Shown here in pieces: positions 43,628 through 53,085 of a stretch of DNA of 64,000 bases. Each line of letters begins with the position of its first letter. Position 1 is the stretch's first letter. The stretch lies in contig NZ_WIXI01000041.1 of NCBI RefSeq assembly GCF_009617585.1, forward strand, positions 1 through 64,000. Reading direction: 5' to 3'. The position numbers were made by a program, and so were the translations under genes. The DNA is from Endobacterium cereale. Lineage in GTDB: Bacteria > Pseudomonadota > Alphaproteobacteria > Rhizobiales > Rhizobiaceae. The notes under the pieces were generated by a model. It was not told the DNA's origin. It was given only the letters and a program-made list of their open reading frames with translations, and did not search any database.

Positions 43628-43963
43628 ATGGGCAGCATTGACGCCCGCTCGCAGGAAGTGGAGCTTCTCTTGGGCGTGATGGACAGGGCATCTCTCGAAG
43701 CACTCGCGATCGAAAAGATCCGCGCACACCGTCGGCAGATCGAATCCGATCAGCTGGTCTATGAGGAATGGGTGCGAGCGAGCGAGGATACGACAGTTTC
43801 CGCGATGGTCTTGCAGACCATGCAGGACGAGTATCTCGCCCGCCAGGAGAAGGCCGACCAGCTTCAGGAAGAGCTGTCAGAGCTCATCGACACACTCGGT
43901 TATGTCCCTGACGTCCCGGAAGACGAAAAGGAACAGGCGGTCAGCACCAGCCCCGATCTTTGA
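43628..43963 (+). CDS. traM: TraM, antiactivator of TraR
   Basis: 111 residues, about the size of Ti TraM (102). The pattern LEALAIEKIRAHRRQIESDQLVYEEW...EYLARQEKADQLQEELSELIDTLGYVPDVPED matches the two-helix antiactivator fold, including the conserved I-x-x-HRR and the C-terminal LG(Y/F)-x-P. It binds TraR and blocks DNA binding until AHL and TraR accumulate. No strong ribosome site is seen. It is convergent with traR, and the 3' ends overlap by 23 bases. Confidence 0.85.
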   Translation: MGSIDARSQEVELLLGVMDRASLEALAIEKIRAHRRQIESDQLVYEEWVRASEDTTVSAMVLQTMQDEYLARQEKADQLQEELSELIDTLGYVPDVPEDEKEQAVSTSPDL

Positions 43964-44645
43964 GCAAGCCGACCAGTTGCGCCAGTGTTCGGGCGTCGAG
44001 CTTTTGGCGAGCATTGTCCAGATAGTGCTGGATTGTTCTGATATTCAGACCGGTCAGCACTGCCATGTCGGACGAAGATTTGCCTTTGATTGCCCATTTG
44101 ACACACATTTTTTCGCGGGCAGACAAGGTCTGCTTGGGTGCTATCGCCTGCCGGGCACCAACATGTTCCAATCGGTAATGTACCGCAAGAATGACGCGCA
44201 GTCCGTCTATAGGATTGAAGAGCTGGGGGATCTCCTCCCTTTTTTTGCCGGAGGAGAATGTCAGCATGATCGTTGAGCAATAGCTGCCTTCAATCGCCAT
44301 CGTGACGCCGGTGCGGATGCCGTGACCGATCGCTTCGTCACGGAACCTACGCAGTTCCGGCCCTCGCCGATCAAGCCAGTCGTCTGCACTCCAGGAGAAC
44401 ATCTCTCGCCTGCGTTTGGCCTCTTCCACAACGGGATCGATTTTTGCGTATTCGTTTTCGAGATATCTGTCTTGCCATTCCGGTGGGTAGGAGTTGACGG
44501 TTTTAACCTCCGACCCTTCCGTCTGGAGATAGGAGAAATGCTCGTACCCCCATGATTTGCTGAAGGTCTGCAGGACATTTGCGATCATGTTTTGGTCATC
44601 TGCCACATCGATCAGGTCGATGAGTGAGCGAGCGCTTTCATTCAC
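43941..44645 (-). CDS. traR: TraR, quorum-sensing activator of conjugation
   Basis: 234 residues, exactly the length of Ti TraR. The AHL pocket residues are present: Trp and Tyr in PPEWQDRYLENEYAKIDPVV, Asp-Pro, and Trp in FSWSADDW. The HTH is LSAREKMCVKWAIKGKSSSDMAVLTGLNIRTIQHYLDNARQKLDA. With AHL from TraI it should activate tra, trb and rep promoters; TraM opposes it. It lies directly behind the trb operon on the same strand, so read-through could give positive feedback. Confidence 0.93.
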   Translation of the reverse strand: MNESARSLIDLIDVADDQNMIANVLQTFSKSWGYEHFSYLQTEGSEVKTVNSYPPEWQDRYLENEYAKIDPVVEEAKRRREMFSWSADDWLDRRGPELRRFRDEAIGHGIRTGVTMAIEGSYCSTIMLTFSSGKKREEIPQLFNPIDGLRVILAVHYRLEHVGARQAIAPKQTLSAREKMCVKWAIKGKSSSDMAVLTGLNIRTIQHYLDNARQKLDARTLAQLVGLLKDRGWC

Positions 44646-44874
44646 GGCTTATTACCCCTCGTTTTTGGCGGCTGGGTCATCCATCAACGGCTGGGAGACC
44701 TGGATCAGGATGTCATTGCCCTGGTTTGGCGGAGATCACCGAGATATGCCGGGGATTTCTCGCCTGAACGATTTAATCAACAGCAGTTGGCCGAAATGCT
44801 CTGTCGGCCACGGGAATATGAAGTATGCGAGCATCCCATCGGGAGCCCGCCTATTGGTAAATGACAGAAAGATG

Positions 44875-44899
44875 ACACGTCATCAATTATTTGACGTGT
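44875..44899. promoter_or_regulatory. Inverted repeat upstream of traR
   Basis: ACACGTCA (44875-44882) and TGACGTGT (44892-44899) with a nine-base AT-rich spacer, about 230 bases before the traR start and 80 after the trbI stop. It may be a regulator site for traR or a structural element. The rest of 44646-44978 holds no gene; a small CCCCT / AGGGG hairpin lies at 44933-44950. Confidence 0.5.
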
Positions 44900-44978
44900 G
44901 CGGCGCACATTTGCGTGATCGCATAGGTTGAGCCCCTGCGTTTTTAGGGGAAATGGGTGGGTCCATCACTTGGGGCAG

Positions 44979-46271
44979 TCAGCGATAAGCCGACGGGAAA
45001 ACGATGTCCTGATCGACCATGACGTTGAAGCGATAGCCGGGCCGGATCATGATGGTGGGCTGGACGTTAAGATTTTTCGAAATGGTCTGCTCGGCCATTC
45101 GGCCAAACGTTTCCGCGAAGTTACGTCTGGCGGCATCGGAGGCCGTGTCCTGTGTTGCCAATGACGAACTCTCCGGCAGGGACATATCGATCCCGGTGCC
45201 GATCACGGCCACGAGCGCCGCCGACCCAAACGTGCGCCAGAGGTGGCGATCAACCTTGTCCTTAAAGCCGCCATAGCCTTCGGCATCCGTGCCGGCCATT
45301 CCACCGATCTGCAGCGTCGATCCATTGGGGAAGATCAGATCCGACCAGACCACCAACACCCTCTCCTGCCCGAACGAAACCTTTGAATCGTAACGTCCGA
45401 ACAGTTTAGCGCCCTGCGGGATCAGAAGGCGGTGTCCGCTGGCACTATCGTAGACGTTCTGGCTAACCTGCGCGGTGATACGGCCCGGAAGATCCGAGTT
45501 CAGACCGGTGATCAGCGTGGCTGGAATGACGGAGCCGCGTTTCAGCTCGAAACGTGAAATCTGGGAAACGACCTTGTTTGGCAGATATCCGAGCTCCTTG
45601 ATGTCCTGATTGAAAAAGTCCTCCTTGGCTGCCTGCCCATTCTGATCGCCATTGGCGCCGGGGAAACCGGCCTTCATTGCCGCCTCATAGAAATCGCCGG
45701 CATCGTTCGATACAGTTGCTACAGGCGACCGTTGCCTATCCGTGGCTTCCGAATTGTTTGGCACATCGCCAATATCGACGGTCAATGGAGACTCCAGGGC
45801 GGTCGACCGGGCTTGAAGCCGCGCCATTCTTTGCCGTTGCGCTTCCCGAATGATCTGCTCGTCCTGCTCCCTTTTCAATCGCGCCTTCCACACGTCCTCC
45901 TGTTCGAGCCGTGTGCTGTGACGCTCGGGCGTAACGAAATCTTCTTCTTTCGGTCGCTCGCGGGTTTCTTCTCGACGTTGGAGGACGGGCGTTGGCTGGA
46001 ACACTTCCCGTTGTTCCGGTTCACCGATGATGCCGTCGGTCACACCGCGTTTGAGCTGATCACCAAAACTCGTGGCCGGGGCATTGGAGGACTCACCGAG
46101 ATTGCCACTGCGATTGAAGGTGATCCCGCGCCAGGAGAGGCCGATGACGATCACCCCGAGCACGATTGCTACGAAGACGATCACCACAATGACCGGCAAC
46201 CTGTTGAGGCGACGCATGGCCGGTTGTTCGGTACCATTGCCGGCGCTGCCGAGCTGAAGTGACTGGGACAT
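44979..46271 (-). CDS. trbI: TrbI (VirB10-like)
   Basis: 430 residues. One N-terminal membrane helix (VIVVIVFVAIVLGVIVIGL) is followed by a Pro/Glu/Arg-rich linker, then the VirB10 beta-barrel domain: LKRGSVIPATLITGLNSDLPGRITAQVSQNVYDSASG, LLIPQGAKLFGRYDSKVSFGQERVLVVW, YRFNVMVDQDIVFP. It spans both membranes and forms the outer-membrane channel core. GAAGGATCACTC precedes the ATG. Last gene of the trb operon. Confidence 0.95.
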   Translation of the reverse strand: MSQSLQLGSAGNGTEQPAMRRLNRLPVIVVIVFVAIVLGVIVIGLSWRGITFNRSGNLGESSNAPATSFGDQLKRGVTDGIIGEPEQREVFQPTPVLQRREETRERPKEEDFVTPERHSTRLEQEDVWKARLKREQDEQIIREAQRQRMARLQARSTALESPLTVDIGDVPNNSEATDRQRSPVATVSNDAGDFYEAAMKAGFPGANGDQNGQAAKEDFFNQDIKELGYLPNKVVSQISRFELKRGSVIPATLITGLNSDLPGRITAQVSQNVYDSASGHRLLIPQGAKLFGRYDSKVSFGQERVLVVWSDLIFPNGSTLQIGGMAGTDAEGYGGFKDKVDRHLWRTFGSAALVAVIGTGIDMSLPESSSLATQDTASDAARRNFAETFGRMAEQTISKNLNVQPTIMIRPGYRFNVMVDQDIVFPSAYR

Positions 46272-46283
46272 GAGTGATCCTTC

Positions 46284-46718
46284 TCAATCCGGCTGCATGA
46301 TGGAGAGTGGACTTGATGGAGAGGCGCCATCGGCAGCCACATTGTAGGTGCGCCCCAAAGCTGTCGTCGGCGTGGTGAGACGCGCGAGGACCTGACCCTC
46401 AAAGCTGTACAGGGAATAGGAAAGCTCGACCGGCTTTGGAGATGGGGTACTGTCGTCGGTGACCAGCTTGTAACCCCATCCTTTCAGCGCCGCCTCCAGA
46501 GCGGTCGCGAATTCCGTATCGTCCTTGCGCATCCGCAGCGATGGTGCCGATCTTGTCGGGACCGCTTCAGCAAGACGGCTCGCCATGTCGCCGGCAATGA
46601 CACCAGCGGCGGCACCGCTTACGACAGGGGGACCAGAATTGATCGCCTCCACATCATCCATTGTCTGGCATCCCGAGGCGAAGGTCATGAGAAGGAGAAT
46701 TGTCGCCAACCTGCGCAT
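46284..46718 (-). CDS. trbH: TrbH lipoprotein (VirB7-like)
   Basis: 144 residues. The signal sequence MRRLATILLLMTFASGC ends in a lipobox (FASG-Cys), so it is an outer-membrane lipoprotein. AAGVIAGDMASRLAEAVP and a C-terminal beta region follow. GGGAGGTAATCC precedes the ATG. It sits between trbG and trbI, with 3- and 12-base gaps. Confidence 0.88.
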   Translation of the reverse strand: MRRLATILLLMTFASGCQTMDDVEAINSGPPVVSGAAAGVIAGDMASRLAEAVPTRSAPSLRMRKDDTEFATALEAALKGWGYKLVTDDSTPSPKPVELSYSLYSFEGQVLARLTTPTTALGRTYNVAADGASPSSPLSIMQPD

Positions 46719-46721
46719 GGA

Positions 46722-47531
46722 TTACCTCCCGCGCCGGATGGTAATCTTTTGCTGCCGCCAACCGACTCCGGATATCAGGACAGCCCGGTCGATCGCGTAA
46801 TCGACCGTCATCATATCAGATTTCATACGATAGTTGACGACGCGGTTCTGGCCGCCGCTCACCACGAAGAGGACCGGCGCATCCTGGCCGGTAATCGATT
46901 TCGGGAATTGGATGTATGTCTTTTCTCCGTCGGAATAGACGCGTTTGGGTTTCCACCCTGCGCTCCCGCTGATCGAATATGAAAAATTCAAAGTTGCGGG
47001 TGTGCCGGCCGGTCCACCGACTTCAAGACGCGCATTGATATCCGAAAGTTTCGCTGACGCATCCTGCGGATATTCGAACCCGACACGCGCCATGTATTGG
47101 CTCGGATGAGACTTGAGCTGGATGTGATATGTGCGCCGAGACGTGGTCACCACCATCGAAGTGACAAGCCCTGCCTCAGATGGCTTGACTATGAGGTGGA
47201 TTGCCTGGCCGCCGGAGGCGCCCGACGTTGCCGGTTCGATCTTCCAGCGCACCGTGTCGCCGACCAGCACATCGCGAACGATTTCACCGCCCTGCAATTC
47301 GATGTCGCAAACCTGCAATGGCGAGCAGACGACGGATGGTTGCGTTTCGCCGTAAAGGAAAACGACTTTTCCATCCGGGCCGGTCGTAACCAGACCGGGC
47401 ATGCCACGCCATTTACGCGAAATGGTGGTCCCTTTAACCTCGTTGCTGTTCAAGCTTTGCGCGTGGGCTATCTCTGCAAGCAATAGAGCTGTCATGCAGC
47501 CGGTAGCCATGATCCATCCGTTACCCTTCAT
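46722..47531 (-). CDS. trbG: TrbG (VirB9-like)
   Basis: 269 residues with a signal peptide ([17 protein letters not shown]). The N-terminal domain reads [27 protein letters not shown]; the C-terminal one NYSYSIS-like [44 protein letters not shown]. This is the VirB9/CagX family, which forms the outer ring with TrbI and TrbH. I use ATG 47531 after GGGGAAAGTG. Confidence 0.93.
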   Translation of the reverse strand: MKGNGWIMATGCMTALLLAEIAHAQSLNSNEVKGTTISRKWRGMPGLVTTGPDGKVVFLYGETQPSVVCSPLQVCDIELQGGEIVRDVLVGDTVRWKIEPATSGASGGQAIHLIVKPSEAGLVTSMVVTTSRRTYHIQLKSHPSQYMARVGFEYPQDASAKLSDINARLEVGGPAGTPATLNFSYSISGSAGWKPKRVYSDGEKTYIQFPKSITGQDAPVLFVVSGGQNRVVNYRMKSDMMTVDYAIDRAVLISGVGWRQQKITIRRGR

Positions 47532-47546
47532 CACTTTCCCCTGCTC

Positions 47547-48209
47547 TTAAAGCTGTGCAGTCCAGTCGAAATCCTGGACATAAAGACCGATCGGGTTGAG
47601 GCGGATCGTTGCCTCGTCCTGCGGCGCTGTAAGCGTCACGGTCGCAATTCCACGGAACCGGTGCATTCCTGTCTCCTTACCCTTTCGGTCGCGTTCATAT
47701 TCGGTCCAGTCGATCTGGTAGGTCTGGTTCGACAGCGCGACGATGTTGCTCACCTCGATTGCGACCGTCGCGTTTTTGGCGCGCTCGAAAGGGGAATTCC
47801 CCCGGAACCAGCCATTGACCTTCTGGGTGGCAGGCTCGGAAGCACGTAAATGGGCGTAGGTGCGATCGACATATTGCTTCTGCACGACGGCATCGGGCGT
47901 GATTGAACGAAAGCTTGCAATGAAGTTGCCAAGCGTTGCCCGAACGACCCGCGCGTCGGCGTATTCGATCTGCTGAGGAAAGCCGGCTGAAACGGCATTG
48001 CCGAGCTTGTCCACTTCAACGATGTAGGGAACCAGCTTCACCTGGGTGCTCAGATACATGGCATAGGAAAAGCCGATGACCGCAATGATCAGCGCGACGA
48101 TACCGACGATGCGCCAGGCACGTGCCGCCTGCACGTAGGATCCATAACGCTCTGTCCACTCCTGCCGCGCGGCAAGGTACGGGTTTTCCGGGACACGCTC
48201 AGCCGCCAT
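47547..48209 (-). CDS. trbF: TrbF (VirB8-like)
   Basis: 220 residues. [25 protein letters not shown] precedes one membrane helix ([19 protein letters not shown]) and a periplasmic VirB8-like domain ([40 protein letters not shown]). It scaffolds the inner-membrane complex. Confidence 0.94.
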   Translation of the reverse strand: MAAERVPENPYLAARQEWTERYGSYVQAARAWRIVGIVALIIAVIGFSYAMYLSTQVKLVPYIVEVDKLGNAVSAGFPQQIEYADARVVRATLGNFIASFRSITPDAVVQKQYVDRTYAHLRASEPATQKVNGWFRGNSPFERAKNATVAIEVSNIVALSNQTYQIDWTEYERDRKGKETGMHRFRGIATVTLTAPQDEATIRLNPIGLYVQDFDWTAQL

Positions 48210-48229
48210 TGGTCATTCCTTTCATGTCG

Positions 48230-49408
48230 CTATTTGCCTTTGAGTTCAGGTGGTGGAGCTTTCCCACTCTGACTGCTTCTGCTGCCGTCAAGCTTTGCGT
48301 TGGCGAGCCCAAGCAGAGAGCCTGCGTAGGCACCCGGTGAGCCGATCGCCTTTTCCTTCGCAGCGGAGCCTGTCGCCGACATGCCGGATCCAAACGCGGT
48401 TCCCATGCCTTTGAGCGCTGCCCCCGCCGTTGACGAACCTGCAGCCCGGGCAGATTGCGCCGCCGCAACGCCGGCTTGTCCGGAGCTCACCGCCAGCCTG
48501 GCGGCACCTGCCGCAAATGAGGCCGCCTGTCCGCCATGACGGATGGTTTCCATGCCGCCCGTGACCGAAGCGCCCTGAACGACACCCTGGATGATGGTGG
48601 GGACATACATCGCGATCACAAAAACCACTACCGCGATACCGGCGATCGCGAGTGCGGTTTGGAATTCGTCGCCAACGTCAGGCCTGTTCGCTAAACCGAT
48701 CAGGACTTCCGATCCTATGCGCGATATCATGACCAGCGCCATCAGCTTCATGCCGACCGAAAACGCATAGACCAGGTAACGGATTGCGAAATCCTTGGTG
48801 AAGGAGGATCCACCCAGCCCAAGCATGATCATTCCGGCAAGGAGGCCGAGATACATCTCGACCATGACGGACACGAAGATGGCTGCTACAAGCGCAAAGG
48901 CAATGACAGTCACCACCATTGCGAAGGCCGCTGAGATCGCCAGCGCATTATCTTCGAAAAGCCCGAACTGAACTTTTTCAGACATTTTCGTTGCGACGGT
49001 GAGGCCGGCGTTGAAAGCGTCTGCGGGCGACGCCGTTCCTCCCCCAGCGCCAATCTGGAAGAGGCTGTCGACAATGGCTTTGGCAAATGCTGGTCCTTCG
49101 GACAGCACGAAAGCGAAAAACCCGACAAACATGATGCGTCGGACCAGTTCGGCAAACCAAGTGTCCAAGGATGCTGCCTGAAGCGCCAGCCACACAGCCG
49201 CAATGCCGATCTCGATTGCCGCCAGAATCCAGAACAGCGATTTTGCCGCATCAAGAACCGATGTCTCCCACCCTTTAGCGGCGGTCGTGATCTCATTTTG
49301 AAGAGCGGTCAGAACCGAGCCGTCCTGGGCCAGGGTAGGGTCTGAGGAAACGGCAACGATCGCTAAAACGGTCGAGAACTGTATGAACTTCGGGATATCG
49401 ATGGTCAT
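48230..49408 (-). CDS. trbL: TrbL (VirB6-like inner membrane protein)
   Basis: 392 residues with about seven membrane segments, a Gly/Ser-rich periplasmic region (FQIGAGGGTASPADAFN) and a low-complexity Ala/Ser/Gly C-terminal tail. VEMYLGLLAGMIMLGLGGSSFTKDFAIRYLVYAFSVGMKL is the family core. It makes the inner-membrane channel. Start after the frameshifted trbK. Confidence 0.93.
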   Translation of the reverse strand: MTIDIPKFIQFSTVLAIVAVSSDPTLAQDGSVLTALQNEITTAAKGWETSVLDAAKSLFWILAAIEIGIAAVWLALQAASLDTWFAELVRRIMFVGFFAFVLSEGPAFAKAIVDSLFQIGAGGGTASPADAFNAGLTVATKMSEKVQFGLFEDNALAISAAFAMVVTVIAFALVAAIFVSVMVEMYLGLLAGMIMLGLGGSSFTKDFAIRYLVYAFSVGMKLMALVMISRIGSEVLIGLANRPDVGDEFQTALAIAGIAVVVFVIAMYVPTIIQGVVQGASVTGGMETIRHGGQAASFAAGAARLAVSSGQAGVAAAQSARAAGSSTAGAALKGMGTAFGSGMSATGSAAKEKAIGSPGAYAGSLLGLANAKLDGSRSSQSGKAPPPELKGK

Positions 49409-49411
49409 GTG

Positions 49412-49550
49412 TTACCACTCGATTTTCATCTTCTCGCCACCGGCCGTCGGGTGCGGAAGCGGGGATCCAAAAAACATGTCATGTCGGTCGCCCGAGAGTG
49501 CCGAACAGGACAGCAATCGCGACCGCGGTGAAGGCAAGTTTTGCTCTCAC
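49412..49550 (-). pseudogene. trbK: trbK (entry-exclusion lipoprotein), frameshifted
   Basis: A GTG at 49550 overlaps the trbJ stop (GTGA) and follows GAGGATCGAG. The frame encodes a signal-like VRAKLAFTAVAIAVLFGTLG, then stops after RPT (49479). One frame over, DNA after the same point encodes DRHDMFFGSPLPHPTAGGEKMKIEW, ending at 49412. Joined with a Cys at the break, this would be a 46-residue lipoprotein with lipobox FGTLG-Cys. Position between trbJ and trbL is that of trbK. The last nine codons repeat the end of trbJ (GGEKM-K/R-IEW). Confidence 0.6.
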
Positions 49551-50350
49551 CACTCGATCCTCATTTTCTCACCGCCGGAGGTGGATGGCGCTGTTGCGTT
49601 GAAGAATTTTTCGCGACGGGCCTGGGCGAGATCCTTTTCGGACTGCTCGGTCTGTTGCCAGGTGCCCATCAGCGTCATCTGCTGTGACACAAGGCCACGA
49701 AGCTTTTGCATCTGGGCCACCTGCTGGGCCGCGATCTGATGGCCAACCTGCAGTGCCCGCATTTGCCCGTCGGCAGATTCAGACATGCCACGCAGCGAGG
49801 TCATCGTGCTCTCCTCGCTGTCAAACTGATTGGCGGTCAGGCTCGCCGCTTTGAGCGTGCTGGCGATTGTGTCGCGGTTGGTATCCGACCAGGTTTGGTA
49901 GCTTGTCGAGAACGTCTCCGCATTCGGAAGATTGGTCTTCAGATCGGCATAACTCTTGAACCGCTGGCTGAGTACATCGTCCGCATTTCCCATCGAAAAC
50001 GAGATGCCCTGGCCTTGGTTGACGATGTCACGCAGACGATTGAGGTCACTCTCCACCTCACCCCAGATGTGATTGGGGAGCTGCGCCGTGTTCTGCAGCA
50101 TGTTTTTATAGATGTTCAGCTGGTTTTGAATCTGCTCGGCCAACTGAGCGATCTGGGTGAGCTGGTTATCTACCTGCAGGCCGGAGCTCGTCATCAGATC
50201 GACGAGCTGCGCATTGTTCGCCAACTGCGTCCATTCGGTTGCTGCACCGGCCGCTGCGCCGGCGCGGGCAGGAACAACCGATGAAGTCGTGATGACCCCC
50301 GCAATGAGGCCGGCCACAATATTGCGCCAAAGTTCATGTCGAGAGCACAT
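49547..50350 (-). CDS. trbJ: TrbJ (VirB5-like)
   Basis: 267 residues with a signal peptide (IVAGLIAGVITTSSVVPARAGA) and long periplasmic helices: TEWTQLANNAQLVDLMTSSGLQVDNQLTQIAQLAEQIQNQL, SYADLKTNLPNAETFSTSY, VGHQIAAQQVAQMQKLRGLVSQQM. VirB5-type proteins tip or assemble the pilus. GAGGAGTAGAAG precedes the ATG. It overlaps trbE by 17 bases. Confidence 0.92.
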   Translation of the reverse strand: MCSRHELWRNIVAGLIAGVITTSSVVPARAGAAAGAATEWTQLANNAQLVDLMTSSGLQVDNQLTQIAQLAEQIQNQLNIYKNMLQNTAQLPNHIWGEVESDLNRLRDIVNQGQGISFSMGNADDVLSQRFKSYADLKTNLPNAETFSTSYQTWSDTNRDTIASTLKAASLTANQFDSEESTMTSLRGMSESADGQMRALQVGHQIAAQQVAQMQKLRGLVSQQMTLMGTWQQTEQSEKDLAQARREKFFNATAPSTSGGEKMRIEW

Positions 50351-52775
50351 CTTCTACTCCTCTGATTTCGAGCCATTTGGACGGCCATTTGTCGCCATGT
50401 TCGGCCTGCAGTGATCGGATGCGTTTGAGGTCGTTCTTTCCGGACACGCCGACGAAACTGAGCGCGACGGGACCGAGAGCCATGTCGAACAGGCGACGGC
50501 CGTCAGGTGTTGCGACGTAATATTCCCGCTTGGGTGTTGCGGCAGCGACGATTTCGACCTGCCGCTCATTGAAGCCGAGGCGCTCATAGAATTCCCGGCT
50601 GCCTGGCTCGCGCGCTGTGCCGTTTGGCAGGCAGATCTTGGTCGGGCACGATTCCTTCAGGACATCGATGATGCCAGATCGCTCGGCGTCGGAAATCGAC
50701 TGGGTTGCCAGAACGACCGCGCAGTTTGCCTTGCGCAGCACCTTCAACCATTCGCGGATCTTGCTACGAAACACCGGGTGTCCAAGCATCAGCCATGCTT
50801 CATCCAGCACGATCAGGCTTGGAGACCCGTCCAGTCGCTTTTCGATACGGTGAAACAGATAGGTGAGCACCGGGACTAGGCTGCGCTCGCCGAGGTTCAT
50901 CAACTGCTCGATCTCGAAACATTGAAATGCCCGCAGTGTCAGCCCGTCATCTTCTGCATCGAGCAACTGTCCCATCGGCCCATCCACCGTATAGTGGTGG
51001 AGCGCATCCTTGATCTCGCGCATCTGGACGCCGCTGACGAAGTCGGACAGCGATCGACCTGGCGCTTTCGCCATCAGCCCGATCTGCCTTGAGATTGCGT
51101 TGCGATGATCAGGGGTGATCGCGACGCCCTGCAACGCGACGAGCATTTCGATCCATTCGCCTGCCCAGGCGCGATCCCCGTCCGAGGAGAGATCGAATAG
51201 CGGGCAGAACGCGAGCGCCCTCCCCTTTTCATCATCCGCCCCGATCTCGTAATGATCGCCGCCACAGGCCAAAGTCAGCGGCAGTAGCGAATTTCCTTTG
51301 TCGAAGGCAAAGATCTGCGCGAATTCATATCGCCTGAACTGCGCAACGATGAGAGCGAGCAGTGTCGACTTACCGGAACCTGTAGGGCCAAAGATCAGTG
51401 TGTGTCCGACATCATCGACATGCAGGTTCAATCGGAAGGGCGTCGAACCGCTGGCAACCTGCATGAGCGGTGGAGAACTTGGCGGATAAAGCGGGCACGG
51501 CGCGACCGGGCTGCCTGACCAGACAGAATTCAACGGGATGAAGTCTGCCAGGTTGCTGGTGTTGATCAGCGGTTCTCGGATGTTGGCGTACCAGTTTCCG
51601 GGAAGGCTGCCAAGGAAGGCATCGGTCGCATTCAGCGTTTCGATCCTCGCTCCGAAACCTTCGGCCTGGATCAGCCTCCGAATGGCCTCCGCCTTCTCCT
51701 GAAGGGCTGCAGCATCTTGATCGAAGAGAATGACGACCGGCGTGTAGTACCCGTAAGCGACCAGGTGGGACGACGCCTGGGCAATGGCATCCTCAGTTTC
51801 TGCCACCATCGTCATCGCGTCTTGGTCGACCGAGCGGCTTTGTGTCTGAAAAAGCTGATCAAAAAAGGGACGAACCTTTTGCTGCCATTTCTTGCGTGTC
51901 CGCTCCAGTTTCTGTCGCGCCTCATCGGCATCGAGGAAGATGAAACGGGATGACCAGCGGTAGGAGAGCGGCATGAGGTCGAGGCTGTTCAAGATGCCCG
52001 GCCAGCTTTCCGCCGGCAGCCCATCAATGGCGACGACACCAAGGAAGCGGTTTTCGATCCTGGGTGTCAGTCCGTGCTCAAGTTCGGCAGTCGCCACCCA
52101 GTCCAGATACATGGGAATTTCGGGCAAGCGGACCGGATGGTTTTCGCCCGTGATGCAAAATCGGACGAACTGGAGAAGATCATCATATCGGGCTGTCCGT
52201 TGGCCGCCCAAATCGAAGGTCGATCGTGTCTGCATCCGCGCGATCGAGACGGTGCTTGCCAGATATTGCTCGATCTCGCGGATCGTGTTCTTGAACAAAA
52301 ACAGTACCGTGTCCGCATAAGATTGCTTGCGGCTGGCATCGTCCGAATAGATATATTTGCTCAGTGCGGTTTTGCGTGGTTCTGCCGGCCGATAGGTAAG
52401 GATGATCGCGTGCCTGCTTTCAAAATGCCCCTGCTCGCGGCTGAAATGTGCACGCCGTTCAGCCTCAATCGCGCGTGTAACCGTATCCGGAAAATGACTG
52501 CGATCCTCTGTGGGATAGTCGATCGTCGGGATCCTGATCGCCTCGACCTGGATCATCCAGCCGCTTCCAAGGCGTGACAGGATCATGTTGATCTGCCGTG
52601 AGAGCTCGTTGCGCTCGCTATTCGTCGCGCTTTCACTGTCCGGCCCGGCAAAATACCAACCTGCCAGCAGACTTCCGTCCTTCAGAAGCAGGACGCCGTC
52701 ATCGACGAGGCCGGCATAGGGAACAAGATCGGCGAAAGACGGCCCGGTGTGGCGGAAACGTTTGAGTGCTGTCAT
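50334..52775 (-). CDS. trbE: TrbE ATPase (VirB4-like)
   Basis: 813 residues. The N-terminal CagE/VirB4 domain (FADLVPYAGLVDDGVLLLKDGSLLAGWYFAGPD) is followed by Walker A FGPTGSGKST (~445), Walker B LIVLDEAWLML and the motif VLATQSISDAERSGI. It drives pilus assembly and substrate transfer. Start 52775 (MTALKRF) follows GAGGGTGTGGTC, ten bases after the trbD stop. Confidence 0.95.
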   Translation of the reverse strand: MTALKRFRHTGPSFADLVPYAGLVDDGVLLLKDGSLLAGWYFAGPDSESATNSERNELSRQINMILSRLGSGWMIQVEAIRIPTIDYPTEDRSHFPDTVTRAIEAERRAHFSREQGHFESRHAIILTYRPAEPRKTALSKYIYSDDASRKQSYADTVLFLFKNTIREIEQYLASTVSIARMQTRSTFDLGGQRTARYDDLLQFVRFCITGENHPVRLPEIPMYLDWVATAELEHGLTPRIENRFLGVVAIDGLPAESWPGILNSLDLMPLSYRWSSRFIFLDADEARQKLERTRKKWQQKVRPFFDQLFQTQSRSVDQDAMTMVAETEDAIAQASSHLVAYGYYTPVVILFDQDAAALQEKAEAIRRLIQAEGFGARIETLNATDAFLGSLPGNWYANIREPLINTSNLADFIPLNSVWSGSPVAPCPLYPPSSPPLMQVASGSTPFRLNLHVDDVGHTLIFGPTGSGKSTLLALIVAQFRRYEFAQIFAFDKGNSLLPLTLACGGDHYEIGADDEKGRALAFCPLFDLSSDGDRAWAGEWIEMLVALQGVAITPDHRNAISRQIGLMAKAPGRSLSDFVSGVQMREIKDALHHYTVDGPMGQLLDAEDDGLTLRAFQCFEIEQLMNLGERSLVPVLTYLFHRIEKRLDGSPSLIVLDEAWLMLGHPVFRSKIREWLKVLRKANCAVVLATQSISDAERSGIIDVLKESCPTKICLPNGTAREPGSREFYERLGFNERQVEIVAAATPKREYYVATPDGRRLFDMALGPVALSFVGVSGKNDLKRIRSLQAEHGDKWPSKWLEIRGVEDVLST

Positions 52776-52785
52776 GACCACACCC

Positions 52786-53085
52786 TCAATAGGTTCGCCA
52801 TGGCGAGGTCGTCGCCCGGTAATACGGTTTGTAGGAAATGTGGCGCAGATAGACGTGACGCATCACAGGGTCGGTCTTGGCCATCATCCGCAATGCGCCG
52901 ACAATGGCTATCCAGACCCCTGCACCTAGAATGGCCGAATAGACGGTCAGGACGACGAAAATCAGGATTACCGCAATCAGGCCGGTCAACAGCACCAGTT
53001 CCCGGTCCGCGCCGAGCAGAAGATTCGGGCGAGACAAGGCGCGATGAATGCGATTTCGGTGGAGACCGGGCAGATGTTCAGCCAT
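52786..53085 (-). CDS. trbD: TrbD (VirB3-like)
   Basis: 99 residues, the size of Ti Trb[39 protein letters not shown] with two close membrane helices, then [23 protein letters not shown]. It anchors TrbE to the membrane. Start after AAGGATGGCGCAG; overlaps trbC. Confidence 0.92.
   Translation of the reverse strand: MAEHLPGLHRNRIHRALSRPNLLLGADRELVLLTGLIAVILIFVVLTVYSAILGAGVWIAIVGALRMMAKTDPVMRHVYLRHISYKPYYRATTSPWRTY

Noticed and set aside
43537..43679. Short frame MIHASKHEILAGAATVGFD before traM
   Set aside because: It runs out of frame into traM and has no ribosome site; more likely untranslated leader.
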